From positions 1,040,712-1,104,711 of the forward strand of contig VZRZ01000211.1 of assembly GCA_013398175.1 (NCBI GenBank): 64,000 nucleotides of DNA, in the 5' to 3' direction. The DNA is from Climacteris rufus. Taxonomy: Eukaryota > Chordata > Aves > Passeriformes > Climacteridae. Below are positions 13,882 through 26,637 of the stretch, in pieces. The translations under genes were made by a program, and so were the position numbers. The notes under the pieces were generated by a model. That model saw only the letters and a list, made by a program, of their open reading frames with translations, was not told where the DNA came from and did no database searches. Every line of letters begins with the position of its first letter. Within the stretch, counting starts at the first letter, position 1.

Positions 13882-14936
13882 TAATTGCACTGTTTTAAAA
13901 TCTGCACAGTGATTCCTGTAATCTTACTTGGATTACTTAGTTGTACGAGTGGTTTTATGTGTGAAATGCTGATGGTAATCACAACAATGGGCAAAGAAAA
14001 GAGAGATGCAATAGCTGCCAAAAAGAAGGTCTTATTCCCACAGTCACTCAGAAATATAACTTGAGATGAACATAACAGTTGTACAAATATTTAGTAGGAC
14101 TGTAGGACTATTCACAGTTCACTGAAATAAACATCAGCATTTTGTTGACTTGCTTTTCCCCCATTGGTGTAAGGAAGGACAGGCTGCAGCCCTATCTTTT
14201 GGTCACAGATGGTCTGTGGGAAGAAGTGCAGCCTTGTTGCAGGCTAGGGAGTATAAAAAGTCACAGAGCTAGGAAAGATAAGTGCCTTTGAAGCTGATTT
14301 GCCTTTTGCGAACTATCATACTGTGGCGCTGTTAGCAGTCTCTGATTATAGGATTTCTGTCACATGGATACGAAGTTGAAAATATGAAATCTTGTCTGCT
14401 ACAAATAGCAACACAAATGATCAGTTAATTCTTTGACTGGTAAAGGAGAAAAAAGTCTGCATCCAGAAGTTGAGCTGGGGTAGTGAAGAACAGGGCTAAT
14501 CATATTTGCATTGAAAGAATGTATTTTTTTTTTCCCCTCTTACTACTCCAATCTGACTTGGTAAACTCTTCTTCCAAAAATATGGGCTTTGTTTCTAGAA
14601 TGGTGGCTCAAGTGGTGTTCTTGTTTTCCAAAGCAAAACTCATGCTCTGTTCATTTAGTGCATAGAGTGCAAACTCAGTCAGTTTGCTCTGTTAGTCTGT
14701 ATATTTCAATAGTAAAGCTAAGAAACATATGCTTTGTCTTGCAACATGTGAAGGAAAAGCGCTATTTCTTTTTGGTGTCACAGGATTTAATTCTTTAAAA
14801 TGTATCACTACAGCGTGTGTTTTGCTATTCTGTGGCAAATAACAAATGGTAGATATTGGTAAATGTGCATAGACTTGCTCTTGGTTGCTGATTCAGGAGG
14901 TAAAATTGGTAAAAGCAGACTGATTTGTTCTTACAG

Positions 14937-15025
14937 TTCGTATTGTGGACAACGACAAAGGACAAACCATCACTCCTTACTTGCCTTTACACCTAAGAAG
15001 CCTCCAGCTAGAGCTGCTTCGAAAA
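14937..15025 (+). CDS. candidate internal exon (89 bp), gene not recognised
   Basis: A good acceptor (TTTGTTCTTACAG) precedes the segment and a near-consensus donor (AAAA/GTAAGTAC) follows it. Two frames are open throughout. The frame with two leading bases reads R-I-V-D-N-D-K-G-Q-T-I-T-P-Y, then a leucine-rich run ending LQLELLRK, and ends exactly on a codon (intron phases 1 in, 0 out). The other open frame ends TPKKPPARAASK with phases 2 in, 1 out. The first frame looks more protein-like and would join in phase with the candidate at 22840. I recognise no domain or family. Decoy exons of this quality do occur by chance in 64 kb of vertebrate DNA, so this is a hypothesis. Confidence 0.3.
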
Positions 15026-17948
15026 GTAAGTACAATTTTTGCCTCTTTCCTCTGGTCACTGTTGCTGTGGGGTGGGCACGGGAGAGGAAAACCCCAGAAG
15101 CAATTCCAGTCCTTGTTATCATCTATTCAGCATTTGTTGCCATCATTAAATGTTGTGAGAAACCTATTACTTTTGGTAGTTTGATGAGATTTTCACTGAC
15201 TTTGTATGTTGAAATGGCTTTGTGAAAAATGTGATCAGTGGTGGGGAAATCAATGTGAAAGGGAGCTTAAAATACACCACCAGGAGCAAGTGGGTGCAGG
15301 AGCTGGCCTGGAGGGGACAGGCTTGGTTGACTGTGGAACTCTGCAGCCTCGGTGGCTGCCCCAGGTATTCATCTCTCTGAAATTTGGTTTTTAAAATGAA
15401 AGATCATCTTTAGTTCTTGTCACTTAAATTCAGAGACCTCTACTTGGTTTTGGCCCAGGACACTCAACTAAATTGTACTGGAAAGCTGTACAGGGATTGT
15501 GAGCAGAAGTCTATTTGTGAGCTGCTTTGGGTTTCTTACTGGTTTTGCTCCGATTTACAAATTTCCAGAAGACTAGAAGCAATCTCTTTCAGTTTTATTT
15601 TATTTCTAGATGAGTTTTTTTTTTTGCCTTTAGCTAGCAAAGAAGTATTCCACAAGTTTTATTGATGAACATGCTAGCAGTGAAGCACCTTTGATTTAGC
15701 ATAAAAATGCTTTTGACTTTTGACAAAGTTAATACTGTAATATTTACCCAAAATTTGGTATTCCATAAAATTTGTCAGTTTGATATATGTCTGATAACAA
15801 AACATCTTTGAGAGTCTTGCTCAGATTTTCTTTTTTTGGTCATCATCTGTCAGTACTTGTGATTAAAATAATACTGGGATTTAATGATATATCCCAATCG
15901 CTAGGTTGCCTAAGCTTTCAATACTGTCCCTGTACATGTTCATCTAGCTGTAACTTTTGGTGCAGTAAGACTGTAGTATGGAAATGTGGATAATGAATAT
16001 TGGTATTTCTAAGTCTTTCCTAATGTTCCATTTAGTAGCTAGTTTTTCTAGCTGCTCCTAGTTACACTCATTTAATTTGGAGAGATGTGGTTTTACATCC
16101 TGTGTTGGAAAGATTATTTGTCATCCAACACACATTTCTACTTGCCCTTTCTATCTGAGCCTCCTGGGGTAGAGAGTAATGGATTCGGTAATCTAGGTGG
16201 AAATGTATCCCCATCGTAAGAGAAGAAGACCTTTGCTCGTAGTCTTAGCAGAGAGGCCAAGGAGTAATTCTACATAGAGTAGGATACCCTTTCAAATTTT
16301 CACATCAGCAGGAGAGCAGCAGGCGTAAGAGAAACTTGTGCTCAGGATGCCTGTGACATGTCTATCATGTAGATAAACAGACTGCTTTATTCACAGTAGC
16401 CATCACTTTTTTGCTCCCCATACATATTAAAATTCACCTTGAAATAGAAATTAAGACTTGTTCTTATCAACTTTGGAAAAGCCCATAAGTGAAAAGGAAA
16501 GAAAAGTGCAAGAATATCTTAAATGTCATAGAAACCTTCTGATAATTTTATGTACTGCATTTAATCACAATTTCTAGCTAATGCAGAGTAAACTCTGCCA
16601 AAAATCTTATGATAATTTTTGGTGTTCATTGCTCCACGAAGGCATTCCACGAGGTCATATAAAAGCATTTCTTACAGGGCTGATAAGAACCTCGTCTATA
16701 AACAGTCTCTTTTTGAAAACAACATTATACTTAGATTTTATTCATTATGTATTTCCCATAAACAACAGTATCAAGGGTTTTAATATTAAGCTCTGTGAAG
16801 GGAGCCATAAAACTAGTTGCCCAATGATGGTGTGTGGATAGTTTAACCCTTTTGTCTTCCAGAACTTCCGGAGTGTGAACACAATTGGAAGATTGTGCCA
16901 ATTATTATAAATCATGTTTGCAATTTGAAGGAGCTGTGTTTTGCCAAGTTGTGCAAGTATGTACTGAAAACATAATGTGCTGGTTCAACCAAGCACTGCT
17001 CAGTGTATAATTTTAGCCTGGTGAATCATTATGTAGTGCTAAAAGCCTGCTACAAGCTTACTGCTGTAAAGCATTAACACAGTGTCTGTAGGCCTCCATC
17101 TCCATTAAGTTAAATCCCATTATAAATGCATCTCTAATGACATGAATTTGCTGTGGACTAGAAAATGCTTTTTCCCCACAAAGCATTTCACATCTACATG
17201 TAGGGCACTCTGTGGTAAATAAAGGTTATGTGAATTAGTGCGATGTGGGAGATTCTGAAAAATCTATAACTGAATCTTCCCTGTTACTCCCAACACCAGT
17301 GCTTTGGTTGGAAACCTTACAGATTAATTCCTTGAACTTGGAACCATATGGCAGTGATAAAGCATAGCAAGTACCTTGCAAGTTGCACGCACAGCAATGA
17401 GAGAGTGTGGAAATCATAAATCTCAAAAGCATAAACAGCAGCTAAACATCTACATAAAATTCCTGTGTCTATATTTCAGGCTTCTCTTGTTGTCTCTCAT
17501 GTAGTTTGTTCTTTTGGAAAAAAAAACCCCACAAATGGAAAGGTGTAAGATATATGTTAAATCTAATACTGGTTATTCAAGTAATTATGTTAAAGCTTGG
17601 AAACAGATGCTCACAGAAGCTTTCTGCAGTGGTCTGTTTAAAAACAGCTGTTGCAGAGTAAAATATGTACAATAACACACAGTGGTTGAAACTTCATGTT
17701 CCAAAAGATACGGTGAGAGAACTTCCACTGGTACGTGCAGTTGTTCTAACTCGTAGTGTCAGAGTGTATTAGAACAATATTTCAAACACCCACGGAAGAG
17801 TGTTGAGCAAGTTTCCAGTGATGAGTTGCTGAACGCTGCACAAGACTGCTCATAATGGGTGCTCTCAAGTAAATGAAACAGTAGCATTATTCCTGACATA
17901 CTTATTGTTCTCAGAGCTTCATCAAATCAAAGTGAAAGTATTTTTCTT

Positions 17949-17970
17949 AAAAAAAAAAAAATAAAATAAA
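17949..17970. repeat. A-rich run
   Basis: A run of A followed by TAAAATAAA. It could be the tail of an old retroposed sequence or simple slippage. No element is visible next to it. Confidence 0.7.
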
Positions 17971-18559
17971 GGGATTCCATCCAGTTGCTCATTGGAATTG
18001 AAGTGTCTCAGGCAATGTATTACGGTAGTAATTATAATGGGATCTGATTGCTCTGAAATGCTGCCCAGCATAAGGCATTCCTTAGGAAACACACCTGCTG
18101 AAATGCTTTGATATCTTTCAATATTTCTGTAAAAAGAAATTATTGGAAATTTGGAAGCACCCTAAATTTTTCTTCAAGCCCAGACTAAGCTAACAAAGTA
18201 GCTCCCTTTGGGTTTAAAATCTTTAGCTGATCATTTTTGTTCAAGGTAAGGAGTAAAATTTAAGCTATATGAAAAGGCACATATGTTGACCAGAGTTGCT
18301 GCTTGAATGTCTTATTGCCAAAATACATTTAAATTATGTTTCAGAAGAAAATAAACCGACCTAAAACTCCATTAAGGTCTCCATGTTATAGCAAGAGGTC
18401 TCATTGGAAATTGAGTCTCATTACTCTCTTCCCAATAATCTCAGTTAAAACTGTGGTTTAGATCCTGTAATTTACTCTTACAAATTATTTCCCCCTGCCT
18501 CAGATCTAATAATAGAAGAAAGGAAAGGAAGGCTTCCTTCTTCTCAAGAGATTAACTAG

Positions 18560-18580
18560 TTCAGCACCCTGCACAGAGGA
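18560..18580 (+). promoter_or_regulatory. RE1/NRSE-like motif (possible REST site)
   Basis: The left half, TTCAGCACC, is a full match to the REST (NRSF) half-site. After two free positions the right half matches G-ACAG-G of the canonical GGACAGCGCC. This gives about 15 of 19 scored positions. REST silences neuronal genes in non-neuronal cells. The match is by eye against a remembered consensus and occupancy is unknown. Confidence 0.25.
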
Positions 18581-21476
18581 AGATCAGATTTTTTTTTTAA
18601 GCAAATATCAAGAAAGCACTGTACTAAGAAGTTTGTTTACCATTGTCATGTAACTAGGGTGATTTTCTGTAAGGAGCTTCTTCTCATTCCTTACCCTTTT
18701 CCCCCATTTTAATGTCCAGTTCACTTATGTATTCTGCAAAGTTTGCACTGTTTTGTCAGACCAAGACTACATCAATACCTGCCCTGTTCAAGAACAGGTC
18801 AACACTTTAACAATATGTAACCTTAATACTTCTTGCTGCAAATAGAGATCTGACCTTTGCAGCCTTTTCCCCCTTCCCTTCCTAGCCCTCAACATGCATG
18901 TGGCCATTCAGAACAACTAATGTTGTTTTTTTATGGAAATATTTTACTTATTGGAAGATATTGGCACTCTTTAAGTGAAGTGATCTCTCTGCATTTCCCA
19001 AAAAAATGTATTTTAATTTCTGCTTCTCTCTCTTGGGCACTGTGTGTGGTCTGTGTCCTTTCTGCTGTGAAGAACTCCAGTTAGAGCCCAGTACCCTCTT
19101 TGCATGCATTGACAGGAAAGGCTTGATTGCCTCTCCAATCTTGCATGTAGTTTTCCTGTCATTACCTACCAGGCTTGCTTTTATTTTTTCTGCAGTGTTA
19201 CATAATTGACTCAACTATGATTCATATCAGCACTCTGGTAGTTTTCAGCAGTGCTGTAGTGTAGGCTGACAAGTTCTCCTCCTCCACTATTAAAAAAAAT
19301 GTATTCTCTCCTTTAATCCAGTGGCTTTACTTCTGTGGTGCTGTCCACATCCCAATTATCCTTTGGAAAACTCGGGCATTAGAGATGCATCTAGTGGTAT
19401 GTGCTAGTCTTCTATGGGAAACTACTTGTATGTACTAATGCTGAAGCAGTTAATTTTAAGCTGTGTGGTAAAATAAATATGACTCTCTCTGTTGCTGTTC
19501 AAGGCAAGACATATGTGAATATGAGGTCAGCCAAGTTGCTGTGAAGAGCCAGTTATGGCTGAGGAATGACATTTTTTCATGTGCAAAACGCTTGTAGGCC
19601 AGGTATAGAAATGACAAAGTCCTACAGCTGTAAAGTTTGTTAATGCTTGCTTCAACTTCATTGGAAAGGTTAGGAGTTTCACAGATTGTCAAAACCATCA
19701 CCCTTATCACTGGATTAGGCAGAGGAGGCAAAGATTATATTGACCTTGAAACTGAGTTCTGTCATAATTTACAAATTTGATCCATTTAAGCTCAGCCATA
19801 TTTGCTTAACAAAGTACCTCACATGTATCTCAGTTGCTGCCCAAGTATGTCTGACCTTTTGCTTTCTTTAGGAGATTGTGTTGATAGTAGCAAAAGTACA
19901 AGCAGGTGTCCTTTTTTAAATTTTCCCTTGCATTTCTTAATTTCTAATGTACACAACTTTTGCTTCACTGGAAATGCAGATCAAAAAGGGCTAATAGGTT
20001 TTCAAAAATTTTGGAGGTTTGTAAGCTATTGCTAATGTGAGTGCATTCCATTAGCAACAACTTGATTAAATTTGCTGCTTAAATCACTATGAAACTTGGT
20101 CCTAATATGTGTAATCTTGTTGCTTTCTTTTCCTTGAAATATCCAGTTGCCCAAATGTTACATGGCCTAGTGTTTGCCTCTTTAGGCAAACCAAAATAAT
20201 GTAACACATCCATTAGCAAACCATAATTTGTCTTGATGAGAGTAACAGTACTGCCTAAGGGATAAAGCCTCTTGGATCATTGCACACCAGAGAAATCCCT
20301 ATCCTTTCACAATTTCAGCTATGTAAACATATCTTCTCTTGGCTTCCAGTATCTAAATAGTTTTAAAGAAGTTCTGTGACTGTAACAGAGAAAGATGTAA
20401 AATGTGCTGCCTTCTAGTCACTTCTAGCAGTGTAGGACTGGACTAAGACCTCCAAAGAATAATTCTACTCTGGGAGACTCAAACTCTGAGTTTCTGTCTC
20501 AAGTATTTATTTTAAAAGCTTTTTCCCCCCTCACATTACAGATGCTTTGCTATGCTGGCTGGTCTAGTTTTATTCTCTTTATATCCAGTGCGTGCTGGAG
20601 AAATACGCCCCTTAACATGTTAAGTCATCCTTAAGAGAAAAGTCTACATTTGTGAAGAAGTCTTCCAAGATCTGAGAAAACCTGGTTTAGGAAAACAGCC
20701 TGCTGCTGTTGTTGTCCTGGGTTCAAGAACATTAAGACATGCACATCAAAATTAAACTGCTATAGGTGTACTAAGCAAAGAAAAGCCAATGCTTACTTAA
20801 TTCAAGTAGCTATGTCAGCTAAATGGCCTGGTTACAATCCAGTACTAAAACATAATTATTTGAACTATTCACTTGGTTAAAAGCACCCCCTACCTCATTT
20901 TTAAAACAGCATCAGACTGAGTTCATAGATGAGTCCTGCCCAGATATTTTCTCACTGATAAATACAGAACTGGATAAAACCAACCTTTTAAAAATTATTT
21001 TTTGTACTATTGACTTAAATTATGACCTTTTTTCCTTTAAAAATACATGAATACATAAGTAAGTTATTTTTTTGAAGTTCTTTTAATCTGTTGGAAAAGT
21101 TAAGGCACATTATATGTTGTCATTTAAAAGCAAGGATAAACACCAAAAAGAGGAAGTTTTATGTTTCTCAAGAATGTTCTTTCTCTTGTTTAGAAAGCTT
21201 TTTCTTGTCCTTTTTCTAAGAGCCATTCAACAGTTTCTGTAACAAAACACTGAAAAAGAAAATGTGCTGAGTAAGAATCCCTGTATCCTCGTTGTAACTG
21301 ACCCTAACTTCTGACTGAGCTGTTGCATTCTCCTTAATCCCTCAGTAGTACTTTGAAAGTTTGGGCCCACACAGTATAATTTTGTAAAAAGGCCGGGATA
21401 TTTATCTTTAAAGAAGTCTTGTGCAGCTCAAATTCAGTTTCTTTAATCTGGGAATGACTTGTCAATGTTTTTGGCC

Positions 21477-21525
21477 TTTTTTTTTTTTTNNNNNNNNNNN
21501 NNNNNNNNNNNNNNNNNNNNNTTTT
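21477..21525. other. assembly gap (32 N, 21490-21521) inside a poly-T tract
   Basis: Thirteen T residues run directly into 32 N, which are followed by four more T residues. The gap was evidently caused by a homopolymer or low-complexity tract that could not be assembled. The true length of the missing sequence is unknown and may not be 32 bases. Confidence 0.95.
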
Positions 21526-22839
21526 GTCACAGGGAGAAGTTATTTGTTTTTTAAAAAAGTCAAAGCCATTTAATTGAAATATTTGGCAACAGAAGGAATT
21601 TAAACTAATGCCTTCTGAAGCTTATATAACGGGACAGTGTTTTCTTTTTTCCTCCCTTGATGCTTGATACATTAAAAACAATGTGGAACATACACAAATA
21701 TCACAAAACCTTTCAGAATAGGAGAGAATAAAAGCTGCTTAAAACCTATGGGGAAATTAGAAGAAACTGTGTTGATTTGTTCTGCAAGAGAATATGGTCT
21801 TTTTGATTCCAGCCCAGTAAGAGAAATATCAGCTTTGAAGAAAATGATTGAGACAGGAAGATTTTGAGAGATTCAGAGGATTTATTATGTCATGCAAGTT
21901 CAGATTTATATCAATGTCTCTGATTCTACAAAGGCACTGTAAAAAGTTGGGGATGAAGCTGCTTGGTTTTAGAACAGGACAACTTCAGCTAGAAACATGC
22001 TTTTTATTTGGAAGGTGTTTTAGGTGGTTGCTACTAGTACAATGGAAATGGACTTAAGAGATTTTCTACACTGGATCTCAAAGTTGCAAACCAAAGTTCA
22101 ATGCTGAGTAAGAAACTTCACAGCTGCAAAGAGAAGGGGATAGTTACTCCTCCCGTAAGAGGTGTAGCAAAGACTCTTGGTGAAGCACTTGGCACTGAGG
22201 GAAAGTTTTGGCAGAGATTCCTGTCTGAAAGCAGTTTTTGGTTAGTATGTAATTTGTCATTACGTCTTAGGTCTGCACATGACAGTTTGCACTGAACAGA
22301 GAGACTAAACCAAATTGTTCATTGCTGGTTCACTGAGCACTGCCTGTTGTGAACGCACAGTGAGCACGGAGTGATTATGTCACTTTAAGACTGGATCAAA
22401 ACACTACAGAAGGTGAAGCCAAGATTATACAGACTTCTTTAATCTCGACCTTTCCTAGCTTTGGAATGCTTTACTTGTATGTGCAATGATTGCTACAATC
22501 ATTTTTCAGTGTTAATAACCTTCTCTTTAGCATACTCTTTTGTTATGGTTTTATATTTCTTCCCCTCTTCACATAGGAAGAGTTTTTGCTCAGTAGCAGT
22601 TTGTTCCAGATTTTTCAGTCCAATTAAATGAGAAAAAAACAAGCAATCTGCGAACTATGACCCACAATACACAAAAGTTATTGTAGAAGACTCAAACTAT
22701 TTGCATATACTTAGTTTTTCTGTGATTTGGTTATGTGTTTGCATGCATAAGTTATAAAAATTACCTCTTCAATATTTATTATTTCAGTTTTTATATTTAG
22801 CTGTCTCTTTTCCCTTCTCTCTTTTTTCCCTCCCCCCAG
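21526..22839. other. non-coding DNA
   Basis: No supportable gene. The final 40 bases before 22840 form a strong polypyrimidine tract (C/T-rich with CCCCCCAG at its end), discussed with the candidate exon that follows. Confidence 0.5.
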
Positions 22840-23160
22840 GCAGTTTTTGATCACTATGGAATGAAATATATCACTGAACCATATGTAAATTCTTGTAGCT
22901 ATCAATGCAAATTCCTCACATTTTTCAGGAGAGGAGAGTTTTTGGCATGCACCATCAGTTTGTGTGATGTCTTTATCTTCCACAATGCTGCAGTTTGTTT
23001 AATGGTTTATGTTGTTTCATATTGTCCACAAAAAACCAGAAATGTCTTCACTGATGCAATGTTCATCTTCCAGCAATTTAACATAGAGGCTTTTAACACT
23101 AAGGCAATCACTATACAAAATCTGCTATGGAAACAGCTCTCTGAACAGCTTGAAGACTAG
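22840..23160 (+). CDS. candidate exon or chance ORF after a strong splice acceptor; gene not recognised
   Basis: A long polypyrimidine tract ending CCCTCCCCCCAG/GCAG precedes an open frame that starts on a codon boundary, AVFDHYGMKYITEPY, and stays open for 106 codons to a TAG at 23158-23160. A usable donor (CATAT/GTAAAT) at 22884 would make it a 45-bp exon. Read through, it would instead be a terminal exon ending SEQLED. The phase is compatible with splicing from 15025. The F-x-x-YG-x-x-YI pattern loosely recalls the YGTHY signature of MACPF-fold proteins, but the diagnostic T-H is missing and no glycine pair follows, so I do not assign that family. Beyond about residue 16 the composition (C, F, I-rich) looks like non-coding DNA. 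No AATAAA is visible just downstream. Confidence 0.22.
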   Translation, partial: AVFDHYGMKYITEPYVNSCSYQCKFLTFFRRGEFLACTISLCDVFIFHNAAVCLMVYVVSYCPQKTRNVFTDAMFIFQQFNIEAFNTKAITIQNLLWKQLSEQLED

Positions 23161-25233
23161 GTTGCTGTTACGCTAAAGCACTGTAAATTGTATTTAAGTT
23201 TGTAAACTTAGACTTACTATGTTCTTTAGTTTCTGATATCTGAATTGAAAATTCTTTATTGACCGATAACAGAAAATTATTTTGGATGCAGTTGTGTAGG
23301 AGTAAAGGGATTCATTTGCCTGTGTGATGTTCTGAAAAGGAAGTTTCTTTGGGGGAGAAGTAATAGATGATTCTTTCTTTGGAGCTGCAATGAATTTATA
23401 TTTGTCTTCTTAACTCTGTGTTCTTGGAGATACCAAGCAAATATATGAGAGGATGCAAATGCAAAAGCGGCTGGAACCTTTCTTCACCAGTGGCTGCTGC
23501 TGTTGGGCTGTTGAGAAACACCAGAGCAAAGAAGTTTCTTTTAACAAAGGACGGGGAAATAGTGTGTTACATTCTTTTAAAATCCGGGATGGAGCAAGGG
23601 ATGAGAAAATATTCCTAGTGCTTACTATGTAGTGTTGCAGTGAGAATAGTTTCCAGATCAGAAGACTGAAGGTCTATGAATACATTACAAGATACAGTTG
23701 CCACTGATGTGGCGGCAACATGGAGTACTTGACATATAGACATGTATTTGTGCAAGGAAGTTGAGAAATCTCTCTGCTAGTGCTGATCAGTATGTGCACA
23801 GAATGGTGTTGCATAAAGTAGTTATTGCTGCCTGATTTAGACTGAATCTATATACATTCCTCCCCTTCCTCACTCACTGAACAGATACCTTATTTTCTCA
23901 GCAAGACTTCACTTAGAGCCATGACTGTTCCTGAATGACATTGCAAAGCTTGAAACGACAATTCAGCAGCAAGACCAAGCCACTTTTCAGAGTGGTACCA
24001 TTTAGAATGACCCCAATGCAATGAACACCACGATGTTCTTGCATTAGGCAGCACGGTCATTTCAACGTCAGTATCCATATTTAATGCCGTACTGCAATGC
24101 CAAATCATTGAATTTTCCTTTCGACCAGATGTTTCTTTTGTAGGAGATGCTATTTAAACTGAATCAGAATTTTAGTTTCACTTTATGCAATTTAAGTTCT
24201 AGTGTTGTTGATGCCAACCCTTTCTTGAGGCACTCTATCCATTAACTACTCATTTTTCAGGGAATGATATAATGCCTTTCTACACTATTATTACAAAAGC
24301 AGTCTTTTTCTCAGATTTAATTGTTGCTTGCACATTAAGCAATCATCAAGCCTTCTTCCTACTAAAGAAACAGTATTGTTATTAAATGAGTAGCAGGACT
24401 GAAGTCACTCATCTTGAAGATAATGTCCATTGTTGACAGTGCAGTTGAATTTCTCTTATCTTGCTGAAGTGAAACATGAAGACGAAAGCAGCAGATCAAT
24501 GCTGTTTTTTGGTCTTACTAAAGAATATAATTTTAGCCTGGAAAAGAAAGTTAAATTCCTTTAATCAGTGCCATGTGCTTGAGTTTATAATAGGCTTTTG
24601 TGTTCCCACTTAGCTGGATCAGATTGAAAGTTGAATAATTATCAGTGAGGGTTAGAAATAAAATAATTAGTTTGCATGTCAAAATATCTTCATTTTCATG
24701 TCAGTCATGCTGTCTTTCTGGTACAGTGAAAACTGACTCTGGGTTTAAGAGCAACAGCACAATAATCAAACTTCAACTCTTTCCTTGCAATTGGTTTTAT
24801 TGCCTTGTGGACAGGGGAAATTAGGACAAATATTGCTAACTATGGCTGCTATGTTGGTATTAAGGCTGAAAGGTTTGTATTGCTAAAGATTATAAGCACA
24901 CCCCACTAAAGCAGAGACTAATCAGGATGCAAATATTTCTTTCCTATTTATCTTCATTTTTTTCACAGTAATATTCACATATGAACCATTTATACTACAG
25001 AGTTTGACCGGAATGGTAACTGCAGTGTTAACTTTGAATGCTCAGATGCAATAGGTTTAATTGACATGGACATTTGCATGTTTTGGAGACAGATCATCAA
25101 GACTGCTTGGTGTGTCAGACTAAATATGAATTTATTGACATTATCTATACTGATATATGACATTTATAGAGGTACAAGCAAATAGCGCTCCTGTATGGCC
25201 GACTATGTGCCTTTGCTTCAAACCCACTGTGAA

Positions 25234-25317
25234 TTAAAAAAAAAAAAATCAAACAACAAAGCAAACAACAACACAAAAAACCTTAAAAAAAAGCAAAATA
25301 AAATCAAACCAAATAAT
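25234..25317. repeat. A/C-rich low-complexity tract (AAAC/CAAA)
   Basis: A run of 13 A is followed by CAAACAACAAA-type sequence with almost no G or T. It is the complementary composition to the G/T-rich tracts at 8075 and 56570. Confidence 0.8.
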
Positions 25318-26337
25318 TTTTGAAGGTTTTGCAACAGTAAAATTTTGCATCAGAATATTTCCAAGAGCAAACATCTGGTCTTGTAGCTGTTGTCATCCAT
25401 TCTTTGCTGCTTCATTAAGAGTCTTTCCAGGTGAGTTTGTCTTGGGAAATGTGTGCCAACATTGTCTGCACCTGCTTCTAATTAAAGAGCTTCCAGTTGC
25501 CTAAGAGACATTATGACCTAAAGGCTCTTATAAAACCATGAATATCTAAGATACATAAGGGAAGCACTAAAGTCTCCATTGAGATTGTGTTCTTTATACT
25601 GTGCTTTATTATTTAACATTAAGCTAAGCCCCAGCAGTCGAAGGTGTTGGGAAAAGATGATAAGAGATTGTTGCTGTACGTGACGTGTATTGCCATGGAA
25701 ATACTGTTCTTCAGGAGAAGTAAGCCTCCTTTCTGTTGTGCATTATGAACTGCTAATAAAGCATATAAAGAAAATAAAAAGGGAAAAGTAAATGCACTTA
25801 CTTGCAAAGTAGGCAGTAATAAATGTTTTTTAGGATATTGAAATTAGATATTGGGGTTGGATAGCAAAATTGGATTTGTTCAGCAATGGGCAGTAACAAA
25901 ACTATTAGATGTCTTTGAACTCATTTGGTAAAGAAGGGCAGAATTTGATTTTGGAATATTGTAATTCATTTCACAAAATCAGTGTTCAAGAAATCCATTT
26001 TCAATATTTTGAAAAAAGGTGGGACTTTTTTTTCTCCCTGGATTTCAGTTGTGCATATATTATCCAATAGTATAATATAATAACTTTTGGATACTGTATA
26101 CCATCTAAGGAGTAGGTAACTAAAGGTAGCTAAAAATTCTGTAAAAATTTGTATAGAAATGGGCTTTTTGTTCTTTATTCTGGTTTTTAATTTGGGTAAG
26201 AGTAGATGGCTGTTGTTCTTCAGCAAATGGATAACAGAATCAATACAAGTGAGAGAGTTTGGGAAGTGTTCATTAGTGGAAGCATTAATTATTTTTCATC
26301 TTGGAAATTCCATTTATTTATATGTGAGAATAAAGTT

Positions 26338-26364
26338 CTTTCCCTGATATTCCATCAGGGAAAG
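26338..26364. repeat. perfect 11-bp inverted repeat with 5-nt loop
   Basis: Arms CTTTCCCTGAT (26338-26348) and ATCAGGGAAAG (26354-26364) are exact reverse complements separated by ATTCC. The stem ends abruptly on both sides, so it is too short for a microRNA precursor. No function is apparent. Confidence 0.9.
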
Positions 26365-26637
26365 CCTTTAGAAAGCCTAAAAGCTGTTTTCAGACAGTTC
26401 TTAAGAGTTTTATTTGTTTCACTATCTTTTTTTATATTAAAAATACTGAAAGAAAGATGAGAGCAGTCTTATTCTCCAGTTTGCTGAAGACACTAGGAGT
26501 CTGTTTGTTGACTGTAGTTGGTTTTGAACTTCCAAAAATGGGGAAAGGTATTTAATTCTTCCCATTTTCTGTGCTCTACAGTATGAGGAGAAAAGGATAA
26601 AACCCTGAGTATACATAAACAATTTTGTGGCTGGCTG

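Larger units (their letters stand above)
11441..14936. other. non-coding DNA
   Basis: No supportable gene. Short open frames occur on both strands (for example 11753-12049 minus and 12044-12337 plus), but none is bounded by good splice signals or resembles a family. It contains a short AAC repeat at 11805-11822 and the TG/TA/CA palindrome at 13856-13881. Confidence 0.55.
15026..21476. other. non-coding DNA
   Basis: No supportable gene. It holds an A-rich run at 17949-17970, an RE1-like motif at 18560-18580 and scattered short chance ORFs. Otherwise it is ordinary AT-rich intron or intergenic DNA. Confidence 0.55.
23161..26637. other. non-coding DNA
   Basis: No supportable gene. It contains an A/C-rich low-complexity tract at 25234-25317 and a perfect short hairpin at 26338-26364. 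A donor-like site at 25430 (CTTTCCAG/GTGAGT) has only a 46-bp open segment in front of it. Confidence 0.55.
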
